In this document: in pieces, positions 32,526 to 45,400 of the stretch
Position numbering within the stretch: the stretch's first letter is position 1
Layout: each line of letters starts with the position of its first letter
DNA from: Epiperipatus broadwayi
Taxonomy: Eukaryota; Onychophora; Udeonychophora; Euonychophora; Peripatidae
Assembly: GCA_028023455.1 (NCBI GenBank)
Contig: JAQFVV010006647.1
Location: forward strand, 1-64,000
Reading direction: 5' to 3'
Length of the DNA stretch: 64,000 nucleotides
Program-made: the position numbers and the translations under genes
Notes under the pieces: generated by a model
What the model saw: the letters and a program-made list of their open reading frames with translations, nothing else
What the model was told of the DNA's origin: nothing
The model's database searches: none

Positions 32526-35500
32526 CAATATATATATATATATGAAGATATACAAAGAAAGTGAAAGAGAAGAATAAGAGAATATACTTTTTGACTTCAT
32601 AAAAATTCAAAAATAAAGGCATCATTGCTTTCATTTTGAACAGAATAATTTATTACTAGCATGCATGGACTATGCAAAATCACCCTAAACTATCCCCCTT
32701 ATCTTTCTTTCTTTCTCCATTATAGATGATCTGAGATTTCTAAATGATGAACATAAGGAAGTTTATTTTTATCTTTTTTAAAATTAAAAACTAAAAAAAA
32801 ATAAAATAATTGAAATGATAAAATAATTTGAATGAACATCTATAAGTCTAATGTTTCCAATTGCTCTTTAAATCGAAACATTTTTACAATATGATCAATG
32901 AAAAACCCAAAGTTTATTTTTAAATTAATTTTTAACAAGTTAAAGAAAAAAAAAATTATTGTAATGCATAGTGCAGAGAAAATATTTCCTATTTATCTTT
33001 TAATTTTCTGTTGTATTTTTTTTTTAATTCTTTATGAATCTAGATTTTAGATAAGTCAACTAGGTTGAATCTTAAATTTATCAATTAATTATCCCAGAAT
33101 TAGTTGGTGACATAAACACAGTGTTTTAAAAAAAAAATTAAAGAGAAAATAGAATGTAGATAGCTGAGTAGATGAATACCATCTAAACTATATTATTCTA
33201 GTGCTTTAATGGCAAAATGAGCATTTAAAACTGTTAATCTTTGATATGTTATTCAGTGCATATAGGTAGTGATTAAATAAAGGCATACATATAATAGATG
33301 AGAGTTATAAGATTTTCTAAGTTAGAAAATATTACATGTATGTAGAAGGCTACAATTAATTTGTTCCTGTTAACAGAAAGCAGATTACCAATTAAGTAGC
33401 AGATGTTCATTAAGTGATTATCAGAATACAATTTCCTTAGATATGTAAAAGCAACTTCAAAAGATTATAGCATTATTACCAGGGACTTATAGAAGATTTA
33501 AACATGGCTGAATAAGTGTAAGAAGCATTCACTGTTTGTACTGAAGATACTGCAAGATTGAACATGCAAACAGAAGATTCAAAAATGGTAGCGTATAGAG
33601 TTTAATTCTCTGATTTTTACTAGTGAAAATCTCAAAGTGGGACCTAATGACTTATTTGTTAAGCCCAAGGGGCCAATGACTGTTAAGTTCTCTATCTTAT
33701 AGCATCTTTGATTCATATGTATATATCTTTTAGTTTAACTTGCTGACCCAAATCAATGTCAATTGAATTTTAATCATATTTATTATTTATTGTCTACATA
33801 TCTGATCATCATTATCATGATTCCAATATCCATGGAATTCAGATAAGCAATATTATGCTGCTGAGAAACAATCACTAGATTCTTATAGTTTGGAATGAGC
33901 CATTCTACCATTGTGCTCAACTGCATACAACAAAGCACATTTCATTTTAAAGTCATCTTAAATTTTCTTCTGATTATAGTATGAGTGGGTTGATTATCTT
34001 CTGTGCATCAAAAGATCTACTTTTGAAGCTATAGTTTCGTACCTTCTTCAAAGTCAATTCTCCATAGAACCTTGCTAATTTCAATAACAACAATATTTGG
34101 GATATCCTATCTGTATAATAATTAGGCTTCTGCTGGCCTTCTCACTGATATGGACACTATAATGTAGCAAGCAATTCATTATAATTAATTAATGCTAAGC
34201 CTTTTTTTTTTTGTTTTTCTAAGTTAAGATTTTAATTTTTTTCTCAAAAATCAGATATTTTTAGTCACTTCAGCCAGAGAAAATGAGTCAAAAACTATTC
34301 CTTATCATAATGCTTTATAAATAAATGTTGCTATTAATTCAGTTCTATATGCTAGTTTATAACTTCCGATAATACGATAATATCAATTTTGTAAAATCTA
34401 ATCCTTTTTGCATTGTTTAAATATGACTTCGAAATCTTAAAAAATTTATTTGAATTCACTATTTTTTGTAATCCTTTACTAGCGCAAGTATTCCTAAAAA
34501 TATCTATTCAGAAATTATTGTTTTGATGTACTGTATCAAAATATCCATTAAGTTTATTCTTTGCTTAATTCATAGTCAAAATTAAACTATCAAAGATATA
34601 ACCCTATAATAGTCATGATAATCGCCACCTGCTATGTATTTATATCTAGAAATAACTCGCATATACAGCCAAAATCGCGATAATTATTTTTAAGACTAAA
34701 ACTACAAATAAATACATATTTGATAACAAAATAAATTCATTATTAATGAAAATATCAGTGTGAAAACAAAAACAAACGATAGAAATGAATTCAAATTTTT
34801 GAATATTCGCTGGTTTTTCAATTTACTATAGCATATTAAATGTATAGTAAAACTAAATCTTATCTTTTTTATGTACTAATCTGTATTTAGTTTTATCAAT
34901 AACTGATTACTTACCATTCTTGGTTTTTTAGAATAATGTATTTAGCTTTTGCAATTTTCTTATTATTTTCGTTTTCCCGCATGTTGAATTACAAAATTTA
35001 TTTACGTTATCAAATCTAATCTAACGTTCACACTTCTATAATAAGTTTTAAACGGATTAATATTTTTTCCCTCAATATCATTGATAAAGAAAATATTAAT
35101 CCAGGCATCATAATATTTTAGATTCAACTTAAAAAAAAAATAGATATTCCGTTGCTAAGCGAACAATAAACATTTAAGACATTTTCAGTGCTCTAGTGAA
35201 AAAGTTTTGCGTTACACTCTAAGTACTACGTAATTATAAAATTTAATATTATATTTTTATAATTTTTCTCACTGCATTATATTCATTACATTGAGGGTAA
35301 AAAAGAATATTATTATGTTGTTTTATTATATATACCTTTCTTCACTTATTATATATTTAATATATTGAGAAAAAAAAAATTACCATCTGTAATTGTTCTA
35401 TCACAGTCTTATTCTTAAGAATATTATATTTCCTCTGTAAATATAATTCTTTCTGTATCGCTTTAAAAAAAGCAATTAACAAATAAGCTTATAATAGAGA

Positions 35501-36058
35501 ATATAATAGAATACTAGTTAATTTTCTGTCAGAGATACTTTTCATCTGAACTTTAATATTATTATATTTTGTCTTTCCAATAATCTTCTGTATCACTAAA
35601 GTAATTAAAGTTAAGGAATACAGTCGTTCCGTTGGTGGATATGGAAGCACATTAGTATAAAATCATTGCAAAGGAAAGTTTTAAAAATAATTTTGGCAAA
35701 TTATTTTTTCCAAAGGCAATTGACAAACAAAGATGTGCTTTTAAGCCAATAAACATCACATGACCACCGCTTATATTTGTGTATAACTGTTGTCCATTGA
35801 TTACTCTAGTTTGCTGTGTGAGGCAATATATATAGTGAGTTTTTTCTATTTTAACAAAAGATGTGCTTTATATGTATTTTTTGTTTAAAGTGTGCATGGT
35901 GCTTGTAATTATGGAAATTCGGAATATTCCTTGCAACTTTGTGAAGATTAAAAGAAATGTCAAATTAATAGCTGATGGAGTAAAAAAGAAAAGTCAACAT
36001 TCTTAATGAATAAACCATATCAGAGTAAAGGACTTTTCAACAACACCACACTTAAAAA
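32526..36058. other. Unassigned AT-rich DNA
   Basis: No open frame with coding character, and no repeat structure above short AT tracts. Around 33980-34140 the minus strand has slightly coding-like composition but too many stops to name anything. Confidence 0.5.
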
Positions 36059-36236
36059 CATTAAAGGAGAAAACAATCCTTTCTTATAAAATCTTTAATT
36101 TTTTGTACAATGTTTAACAATGTTAAGCATTGTACAAAAAATTAAAGATTTTATAAGAAAGGATTGATTAATTAATTAAGGCAATGCAATAAAGAAACAA
36201 ATTAAAATTAAATAATTCATTAAAGGAGAAAACAAT
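36059..36236. mobile_element. Foldback hairpin flanked by an exact 19-bp direct repeat
   Basis: CATTAAAGGAGAAAACAAT occurs at 36059-36077 and 36218-36236. Between them lies a hairpin with arms of about 38 bp (36077-36114 and 36128-36165; arm begins AATCCTTTCTTATAAAATC) and a 13-bp loop, followed by an A-rich 50-bp tail. A 19-bp duplication plus an A-rich end suggests insertion by reverse transcription of a short hairpin RNA. Confidence 0.75.
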
Positions 36237-36474
36237 AATACTAGGCTTCCCAATTAACAAGTAAGTTTCCAACTTTGTTTTTCTCTTTAGCTATGGATAA
36301 CTAGATACACATTTACTAACCAATGTTGGATAGCTAGTTGAACTAACTAATTCTATGGCTCTGGAAAAAAAAAATCATTTAAACAGTGTCCAAAGATCTA
36401 GATCATGAGTATGGCATAGCTGATGTGCTATCACTGTGCCACTATGCCATTGTGTGTTGGCAGAGAATATATAT

Positions 36475-38287
36475 TGTAATGAATAAAAAATTTTAACAAG
36501 AGTTTATGTAAATTTAAAACACCATTACACAAATGGAAAACTTAATATGGTCAATATTTTTTATGTATTAACCACACCAATAGTCAAAACTGAGATTGTC
36601 TATAAATACACACACCATGGCCACCTTTCAAGACAGTTGCACTCACTCCATAATTGCTAGAAGCAAAATATCTCTCCTGCAAATACTTTTTATTTATACT
36701 GAGGATAAAATCCTCAGGCACCAGCCAAAATTAACTGGTATATCCACAAATTTTTTTTAAAATGTTTCAAGTGCTTGATTCCACAACTAATTCAAATAAA
36801 CAAGAAATGTACTTCAACTTAAGCTATCAGATAATGCATATTTAAACAAAAACAATATAAATGACAAATTTTATCTTAATTAAATGTCATATGATGAGAT
36901 ATGGAGAGAATTTAAGCTAAATTAACATATTAAAACAACACATTTATTTACAAAAAAGAATTATAATTATAAGAATAAAAAATAAAATTAAATGAAACTA
37001 ATTACAAAAGTTATTCTGTGTAGTTTAGACTATTTTAACATGGTAGTAAGAACTTATCATTTCTAATTTTACAAAAGTTTACTAAGAGAATGAAATCTTA
37101 CCCCTGCATATCATTATACATCTAGACTTTGAATTATTTTTCTATATTGACCTAGGCTTTGAGATAGTTTTCTGGAGTGATCATCCCTGTCTTCTTGTCA
37201 GTTTGTAGAATTCATGACCAGCATTCATGAACAGGTTTTCCAGTTTCTTTTAACAGCTTATCACTTCTTATTTTCCAGAGTATCATGTATCTTTATGACC
37301 TTATTCAGTAGTAATCATTGATAATAATAGGTATATATCTCAGCAATGGTGAATCAAGGATATTTATATCTCAGGCTATCAAATGCATAGGAACTGGATG
37401 ATGAAAGCCAAATAAACACCCTGTTGCAAGTTTAACACTGCATGGTGATGTTATGCATCTACCTAAATAGCTATACATTTGCTGAAGTATGAACTAGTCA
37501 TTTCTCAATAAAGGATTCTTCAAAATTCGGCTGGTGATACATTAGTAAAATTAATAAAACTGGTAACAGTTGAATTCAATTAACAGATCAGAATCAAAAA
37601 TAGCAGAATAAATAACAGCAGAATAGTAGGATAATTCTAAGGAAAATTTAACTTTTATATCCTTGACAAAATTATTGTCTGACATCATCCATGTCATTAA
37701 TCAGCTTTTCAATTTTTTTAATGAGTTAATCTTTTCTAATATCTATTTATTTAATTACAACATTTATTACATATTGATTATCTAATTGGTTGGATAGATT
37801 ACTGATTTCCAGTAAAACAATTTCTTCTTGGTTAGACAATTTATAAAATTATTTTGTTCTTTGACTAGATTGTAATTTTTTCTAATTAAATAATTTTAGA
37901 CAATAATTTTGTACAATTATTTACATTACAATTCACTTGTTCTTTTTTCTTTCTTTAATTAATTAATATTTTAGTTCAAATTATACCACCAACTAACTTT
38001 ATAATCTTTAAGTTACCTTTACACAATTAGTTTTCCTTTATTTTTACTATACTTTGTAACATTTTTGAATTTATATTTTTAGTTAAAAAATAAATCCTTT
38101 CAAATAGAAATCTAATTAAAATTTCTAATTTAATTATATTTTTTCTTTTATTTTAAATTGAAATTAGGATAGTTTTATTTTTCTTTGTTTACCTATTAAC
38201 TGATTTCTGATTTATTCTAAACTCCCTTTGTTCTATTTATTAAATTGATCATTTTATGTAACATGTTATATTTAAATATCTGTTGCA
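36475..38287 (-). repeat. 3' LTR of the minus-strand element
   Basis: Parallels 46788-48222 through shared landmarks: GATTGTCTATAAATACACA, CTAGAAGCAAAATA, CAGGCACCA.CCAAAATTAA, CTTCAACTTAAGCTATCAGA and TATCATTCTACA-type segments. It is about 370 bp longer than the partner because of sequence near 37750-38115 that is absent there. Confidence 0.75.
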
Positions 38288-39990
38288 TTGCACTATTCCC
38301 AATTTGGGAGTAAAAAAGGTCAATTCCTTTTTTTAGGTATTGACCAATTTCAATTCTAAATGTTTATTTTAAATGTAAAAAATTATAATTTCCTAATATT
38401 TCAGTATCATGCTGGATGGATTTTACCATGAATAAGTGTTATAAGAGCGGTATCCAACTTAAGGATTTTGCAGATCACATGCAGATCGATTCTGTGTTAA
38501 TTAAACCACATTTCATTTCTTTTAGAGGTCATAACTATAGTATGGACCAAATTTTGTGCCATACAATGCTTGGAATATTTATTTGTGAATGTCAGGACTA
38601 TTGCTATTGAACATTCAGCTTATGTCATTTGGCTGGAAATTTCTCTTCTAGCTATAATGTTATTGAGCCAGGACTTTTCTCTACAGGTTCATCATCATAA
38701 CAGGATTTCACACACAATCCCATCTACAGATCAATGTCTTTATAAGAAAAAGGACTAATCAAACACAAAAATACAATATGAAATTTTTACCTTAACTTAT
38801 ATACACACATTTATCTCAGTATATTGTTTTCTTACTCATCATCACTCAACATGTACTAAAACAAACTATTACTATTATTTTTCATTCATGATTAATATTT
38901 ATGTGGTTACTTTATTATTATTTATTTCTTTTATTTTTTAATTTTAAATGCCTTACTTTAAAAAAATGTTTAGTCATGATCTGCTATGAGTAAAGCCAGA
39001 GACTTATGACCTGGGTTATTCACAAATTTTGGGATGTCATAATTTTGGGATTGACACTTGTTATTATTATTTTTCTTTCAAAGTTTTCATTTTTACTCTT
39101 TATCAAGAAATGTTTCTGTTAAATTATTTGACTTCTATTATTTATTTTTTAAATTTTACTAGAATATTCAAAAAAATATATTTTATTAATGTTTATTAAA
39201 ACAAAATATTCTAACTTTAATTGTATTTTCATCAACACAATTCAGGGTCATTACTAGTAAAGTCATATCTGTAAACCCATTTGGTACTTAAGTATTAGAC
39301 CTGCTATACCTTTTCACTTCCATATCAATCCACTCATAAGTTTATAACCTTGCAATGCCATCAAGTAACATGCACACTGAAACTTTGACAAACATAAGTG
39401 ACAAATTCATCAAAACAAAACATATATACATGTTATTTTAAATTTTCACAAGAATTTGAAAAGTTATCAGCAGACTGATACATATGTGAAAAGATGTAGC
39501 AGCTCTAATACAAACCTGAAAAAGTAATATTTTAACAGTGCGCAATAATAAAAAAGCACATTATGATTTTCAATAAAAAGAGCTCATTGTGACATTTTAA
39601 TTATGACAGTTCGTGCTGTTACAGCCCTTCCCCCACAATTCCATCGCAAACACAGCCATCAATTCCCAAATTTTATTTTAAATTAAAAAATAATAAATAT
39701 ATTAAGTATGGCGTGAAATTACAAAATAGACACTAAAGTAAAGTTACACATGCCCAACAACTCCACAAAATAAAATAAAAAATTATTTAAAATTAAAAAA
39801 TACTATGTACATTTAAATCTGGCATGACATTAAAAAATAATACCACACAATTAAATTAAAATGACTTCAAATTACAAAAATACTACATCTATTATATCTG
39901 GCATGAAATTACAAAGTGAATACTAAAACTAAATTGGGGAGGGGGGGAATAATACTTACCTTTGGATCAAATATTTCTAAGTGAAGACTT
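38288..39990 (-). other. Remnant interior of the minus-strand element, unassigned
   Basis: Expected to hold pol but none is recognisable. The minus strand at 38410-38760 has a few protein-like stretches between stops. AT-rich direct fragments near 39650-39920 (GGCATGAAATTACAAA.TGA and relatives) form a loose tandem of about 110 bp repeated three times. Confidence 0.4.
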
Positions 39991-40169
39991 AAAGAACATG
40001 TTTTTATGGTGTAATGTTGCATGGGATCTTGATCATGAAATGTTTATAAACTTGGTGTTTTTTGTTAAAAAAATAAAAATTATATTTGGTACACTTTTAT
40101 TAAAACAAATAAAATTACTATTTTTTTTAATTTAATGAAATCAATGTGGTGAACTGATTTTTTTTATCT

Positions 40170-40640
40170 TGTCCATGATGCAAATGAATGCAACATTATC
40201 TTTATGCACTTTCTGCCAAATAAATTCCATCAAATAGAAATCTTTACTGAATACCAAAATCTTTTGATGTTATGTGAACCCTGATTTCTGGATTCACAAA
40301 ATTATATATGTGGTTCACACATAAATGGTCATATCCAGAGGAACATAGTGCACCAGTACAATACACTTTCCAGGAGTCCAAATAAAATTGTGGAGCCCTC
40401 TTCCACATTTTGTTTGATGGCTTCCATAAGAGTTGCCACTGTTATGTTATCAATTGTCATGATGAAATATTTGTTGGTTTCTTTGCACATGTCATCAAAC
40501 TTCTACTGTTTGGGAAGTCTTCATCCAGCTTGATTTTTTCACTTTGTGAAATGCTCTCATTAATTTCAACAACTTTGTTAGGGCCTTCAATTTTATATTT
40601 TTGAAAATGCAAAAGTAAATCAAAATGAAAAGTACATGTA
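40170..40640 (-). pseudogene. Merlin transposase remnant (IS1016/ISXO2-like DDE domain)
   Basis: On the minus strand the fragment reads GPNKVVEINES (family VEIDES; the first catalytic Asp is N here), then ITVATLMEAIKQNVEEGSTI. After a frameshift come DSWKVYCTGAL with the second Asp and SSGYDHLCVNHI. After stops, SHNIKRFWYSVK corresponds to the family HTQxIERxWxxVK with the Glu replaced by K, and a C-terminal MEFIWQKVHKDNVAF. This order is diagnostic of the DDE domain of Merlin elements. Terminal inverted repeats and a target duplication could not be located. Frameshifts and lost catalytic residues make it inactive. Confidence 0.85.
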
Positions 40641-40934
40641 TTCACTTACTTTAAATCCAAAATAATATATTAGGAACTTCAAAAAAAGGCAATTGAGAGT
40701 ACTATCAAAATAAAATGCAATAAAGGCAAAAAACATGTTGCCAATCACTTCAGACCACTTGTCTCAACAAAATCTGGACAATAAATTTTGATGTATCTAA
40801 TAAGCGGAAATTAATACTTAAAATTTTGAAAGTGTACATATATCACTTAACATTGTCAGAAGTTATTGTATACACATTATTGGATGACATCGCAGGGTTT
40901 ATTTGATGGGATTGAAGTTTAGACATTTATCACA

Positions 40935-41053
40935 GATGTGACAAGATGTAGCAGATGTAATATGTAAGTATCATTCATCCAATTACTGGACTAAGATGTG
41001 ACAAGATGTAGCAGATGTAATATGTAAGTACCGTTCATCCAATTACTGGACTA
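40935..41053. repeat. 60-bp tandem duplication
   Basis: GATGTGACAAGATGTAGCAG begins both units (40935 and 40995). They differ by about two bases (TATCATTC against TACCGTTC). A related GTGAAAAGATGTAGCAGCTC occurs at about 39485, perhaps the other end of the Merlin element. Confidence 0.85.
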
Positions 41054-42440
41054 CTTTTTATCTGACAATACTTTATTCTGATACCTTTTAGAGTAACTAA
41101 TTGCACTAGGAGTTTGTGAATCACCCCTTTGACTTGCACAAGTGCAATCCAAATCACTTCCTATTTGCCTGGAAATTTTTATTCTTTCAGGATTGTGAGA
41201 AAACCATCCCTTTCTGGATCCTCCACATGAATTTGTCTTGTGGCTAAATTTTATGGATTTTATTATTGGTTTTTTAGGTTGGGATTTAAATCCCCAATTT
41301 TTGGTTTCATAGGCAGAGCTGGTAATATTGAAAGTATTTAGTAATTCTACCATTTGCTCTACCATCTTTCTCCCAGTTCCAATAAGCATTTTCTCTACCT
41401 TGTAAGGAAAACTATATTGCACTATTCTGATAATTTGTTTGGATAGTGGGCTTGCTGACAATTCTCATAATTTTGAAACCTGCCTATGGAACAAAGGAGT
41501 GAAAGGTTCACAAAGTCACTATTTTTCTTGCAACACTTGTGTCTTATATTCTCCTGTCATTCTTCACTCCAATAGCTGGCTAGTAGAGCTTGCCTGTATT
41601 CAGTGAAGGTTGAGTTTTTTGAATAAGGAGTCCCACCAAGCTTGCAAAATGCATTGCAGATGGCTGTCATGGCCTTTTCACTTAGCTGATTTAATACAAA
41701 GTATCTTTTTAAGCTACTTATATGTTCAGAGGAAACTTTGCCTACATATCCTAAAAATATTCTTAAGAAATTGGTTAACTATTGCAGAGTTATTATTTCT
41801 GTATGTGCATGTTTGCACATTTTGCTCTTAATCATTAACAACTATTTGGGCCTTTTTCTTGCTTGTCTTGCTAAATTCTTTAAGCATTTCACTTTGTCTA
41901 TCTTTATTAAAATCTATTTTGTCTATCTTATCTGCTGAACTGTTAATTACTATTCGAATATTTTCTAATATCCTTTCATTTTTTATCTTATATGTTACTA
42001 TTTTCTGTAATAACTATATTTTTCCTTCCTGTTCTATTTTATTTTTCTCAATTTCCTAACATTATTTCAATTTCATTTTCCACTTGCTTTATACTTACAC
42101 ATATTTCTTTCATAATTTCTTCTTTCATTTTTTTGTATCCTGATTTAATCTGCTGCTCTATTTTTTTCTAGCATTTGAGTTTGATTTTCTAATTTTATGT
42201 TTGTTTCATTATTTTGATTTCCTATTTTTTCAAGTTTTATATTTGTCTCATTATTTTGATTTTTAAGCTAATTGACTGTTTCCTTATTTTGTTTTTTAAG
42301 CTTTTCAGCATTTTCATTTTGTTTTTGAAATTCTTTGAACAGTATATTCATCATTTTATTTTGCTATTGTTCCTCAGTGGGAACATTTTTTAATTCTTTA
42401 TCTTGAGCTTCCATTATTGTTCTTTTTCTAGTACACATTT
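41051..42440 (-). pseudogene. gag: gag-like coding remnant with coiled coil
   Basis: The minus strand from an ATG near 42438 reads MCTRKRTIMEAQDKELKNV, then repeats of NQNNETNIKLE, a charged coiled-coil N-terminus like that of the gag at 57106. Further on (about 41640-41540) EYRQALLASYWSE resembles a gag segment. The open stretch 41461-41051 (YKVEKMLIGTGRKMVEQM, then a basic region with KKPIIKSIKFSHK) may be the C-terminus. Several stops interrupt it. No zinc knuckle was seen. Function is inferred only from position and composition. Confidence 0.5.
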
Positions 42441-42662
42441 GTTTTCTTTAATTTTATTATACTTTTTTATTTTTAATATCGTTATTACTTTACTGTCTCT
42501 TTTTTTAATTAATTTATTATATATTTTTAATATCTTTTTTCATTTAAGTGGTGTGTTCACCTGATCTCAACCACCACAGTTCTCTCTACCATCTGCCTGC
42601 TTATTTATGACTTCTACCATTGTTGTTTTATACATGTAATTTTATAAATCTATCCACAATTG

Positions 42663-42735
42663 CTTTTTTTTTTTTTTCATATATCATAGCATCGGCCGGG
42701 ATGCAAAACCACAACTGCCTGCAAACAACTATGTG
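42663..42735 (-). mobile_element. SINE head, tRNA-derived
   Basis: On the minus strand GTTGTGGTTTTGCATCCCGG is followed by CCGATGCTATGATATATG and a T-run on the plus strand (A-tail). Same family as 27719-27853. The 5' part is lost. Confidence 0.6.
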
Positions 42736-42919
42736 TGTGTATATATATATAAATTTGTTTAATTATAATAAAATTATTTTACTGTTGGCTGTTTTCTTCA
42801 CTCTCACATCTCTCACCAAATTATTAACCTTTATCTAATTATTACATTTTTTCACTATATTTGATAGCTGAAGTCAATTTAGGGTGGCAATTAGTCAATT
42901 GCATGGATGAACACTCACA

Positions 42920-43000
42920 TTTGATACCAATTAGAATGCAATGTTTGAGTACAGTATATGGATATCTATTTTTTATTATTTTTAAAATTTTAATGATAAT
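42920..43000. repeat. 81-bp direct repeat, left copy
   Basis: TTTGATACCAATTAGAATGC to TTTTAATGATAAT is repeated at 46715-46795 with few differences, bracketing the segment 43001-46714. The last 7 bp belong to the inner LTR terminus of the minus-strand element. Confidence 0.85.
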
Positions 43001-45400
43001 TGAAACAGTAAGATATGCCTTACAAATCTTAGTTTCACCTTACCTTCCTTTTACCTACCCTCATGCCTTATTTAAAACCCTAATTTTATCATATTGTGTG
43101 TACTGAGTATATTTACTGAAATCCCACCTAAATTTATATGTCTAATGGGGTACCCGGGGTTTTATAATAATTACATTTGTCTTAAACATTTTATTTTCAA
43201 ACCGTCGAGTATATTTTACGTATATATGCTTGTACAATAAAGTAGGTTACATATTCTCATCTACACACATACTGCGATAATATTTTAAAAAGTTATGAAA
43301 ATATTTGTTGTTTAAAGTTAGTTTGTTTTGAGTCTGTTTATTTTGGGATATTATATTCGCTATATTTGTTTGCATTTAATAAAATAATATCACTAATAAA
43401 TAGATTTTGGACATTAATTAAATTCAAAAGAAAGTTGTAAATAAAAATTTTTATTTTAGTTTTTCAAAATCATGCCATTTTCTTTTTAAATCAGTGAGAG
43501 TAGGGGAAGAACAATAGTGGCTAATTTTAACATTTTGGCGCCAGTTTCACGAGTAGATTTTGATAAGACTAAGAAAACAGAGTTAGTGAGAAGATTTAAT
43601 TAAAAGTGCATTCCTTGTTTTCCAATTTAATTAATAAATTTAATGAATGGATTTTACCACCGCAGGGTTAAATTTGATAATCAGAGAGAGCATATAAATA
43701 GAGCTGATTGATTATTGTAATTATTATTATTAGTCTGATGCATATTGTGACAGCAGAATTGTATTTCTGTGATTTTGAAATTTGGACATTATTCATATTT
43801 TCTGATTTCTTGTTTTATTCGCGTCATTGGACTTACCTGCTTACTTTGTTAGTAAATCAAGTTTTGAGATTGTTTAACTTTAGAATGATGAGGTAAGGGG
43901 CAGTAGGCTGTTTTCCCTCAGGAACCAGTGCCTTGGCCGTCTGTCATTCACCATCCGATGTCCTGTCACCATACCATTAAACCCCAACTGAACCAGCCCA
44001 GAGAAGGCTGCTCCTGAAGTCTACATGCTGAATGCTGCTGCTGAATAACAAACCCAAAGAAAATTAAAAATTGCTCAAAAACTCTAATGCAAAATTGGAA
44101 ATGCCCATGGACTGATCCGTCAGAATGAGGTAATAAAGTTAACCCGAGATCTCGTGAAACTTTCAGGCTATAGCTAATCTTTTTCTCATACTTCATATTT
44201 ATGTATTTATTAAATTGTCTTTATGTATCTGTAAATGTTTTATTTTAATTTTTTAATGTAATGTAAATATTTTAATTAATCTCTTCAGGTATATGCGAGT
44301 TACGTGGGGAAATTGAATAATGCTTGGTTGCCATATTAATTTATTAAACTGCAAACATGCATTACCACTCTCCCCATTTATTATATGATTTTAAAATGTA
44401 TTTTCTTACGTGTAACGAATTTATCAAAATAATTGTTTATCTATCTAAGCTTGGTTGAGAGTCTGCTGGCTATTAAAATATTAAATTTGAGAGAGAGAGC
44501 TATGCTATTCTTTAATGAATCACCCTTTTACTAAGAATATTTTAAAATTTAACTGTGTTGCTAGCAAACATGCTTGGGTGCTGAAACTTTAATATTCTCC
44601 AAAGTCATCAATGATTAAAACATCCCCTGTTTATTCCATGGTTCCCAGTAGTGTGCTATGAATGTCACATGGGAATTATTTCGTGTATGTCCCCACGGCT
44701 ACAAAGCTTCTGGGTACGGGCCAGGCTTGAGCTGTGTAAAAACTAGGGATACCCCAAATGAAAGGTGAAATGCCTGTCCAAAGCCAAGACCATTTATTCA
44801 TTTTATTTTGTAAAGTTGTGTACCAAGATACTGCACCCCCTCCTCGGCATTATATATCACTGGCACCATGGTACATTCCCTTAATAATTACTTTAAATAA
44901 ATTCTAAGTAAGTTCAGTGTAGTTCGATCTTATAATTTAGCTCAACAATTTGCGAGCAACTCTCTGTTTAAATTTAAGATTTCAATTTTAAGTAGTTTTA
45001 GACTATTACATTTTTTTAAAGACTTTATGTAGCTCGCACATACCTACCATGTTGCTGTATTTTAGACACATTATATAAACTATAACCCAAGTACGAAGTA
45101 TCAGAAATATTGTTTGCTTTCGTTATAGCTATCAAATTTATATAGCTAAAATTTTGTCTAATATCTTATTAAATATTATCTTTAAATTTATTTCTCTTCT
45201 TTATTTATTCGGGGTGCAATCTAAATTACATATATTAGGTTTATCTTGGGGCTCATCTATAAGTCATTGTTAATTGAACCTAGGGCTATTTTAGATTTAG
45301 TTTTTTGTTTTCTCCCTGATCACCGGCACCGACAGGAAGTTATACTATTAGTAGCATCAGATGCGTTATCACGTAGAGGGCGTTGTGGAGTTTAGACTTT
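43001..45400 (+). repeat. Solo or partial LTR related to the second gypsy element's LTR
   Basis: It starts TGAAACAGTAAGAT and continues AATCTTAGTTTCACCTT, the same opening as the LTRs at 8410 and 17943. About 2.3 kb on, 45314-45390 matches the near-terminal block of those LTRs (CCCTGATCACCGGCACCG, GCATCAGATGCGTT, GTTGTGGA). The segment between is mostly unlike. A TTTTGGCGCCAGTTTCACG stretch at about 43534 looks like a primer site but would fall inside the LTR. The terminal ACTGTTACA is not found. It is probably a diverged family member or a recombinant. Confidence 0.6.
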
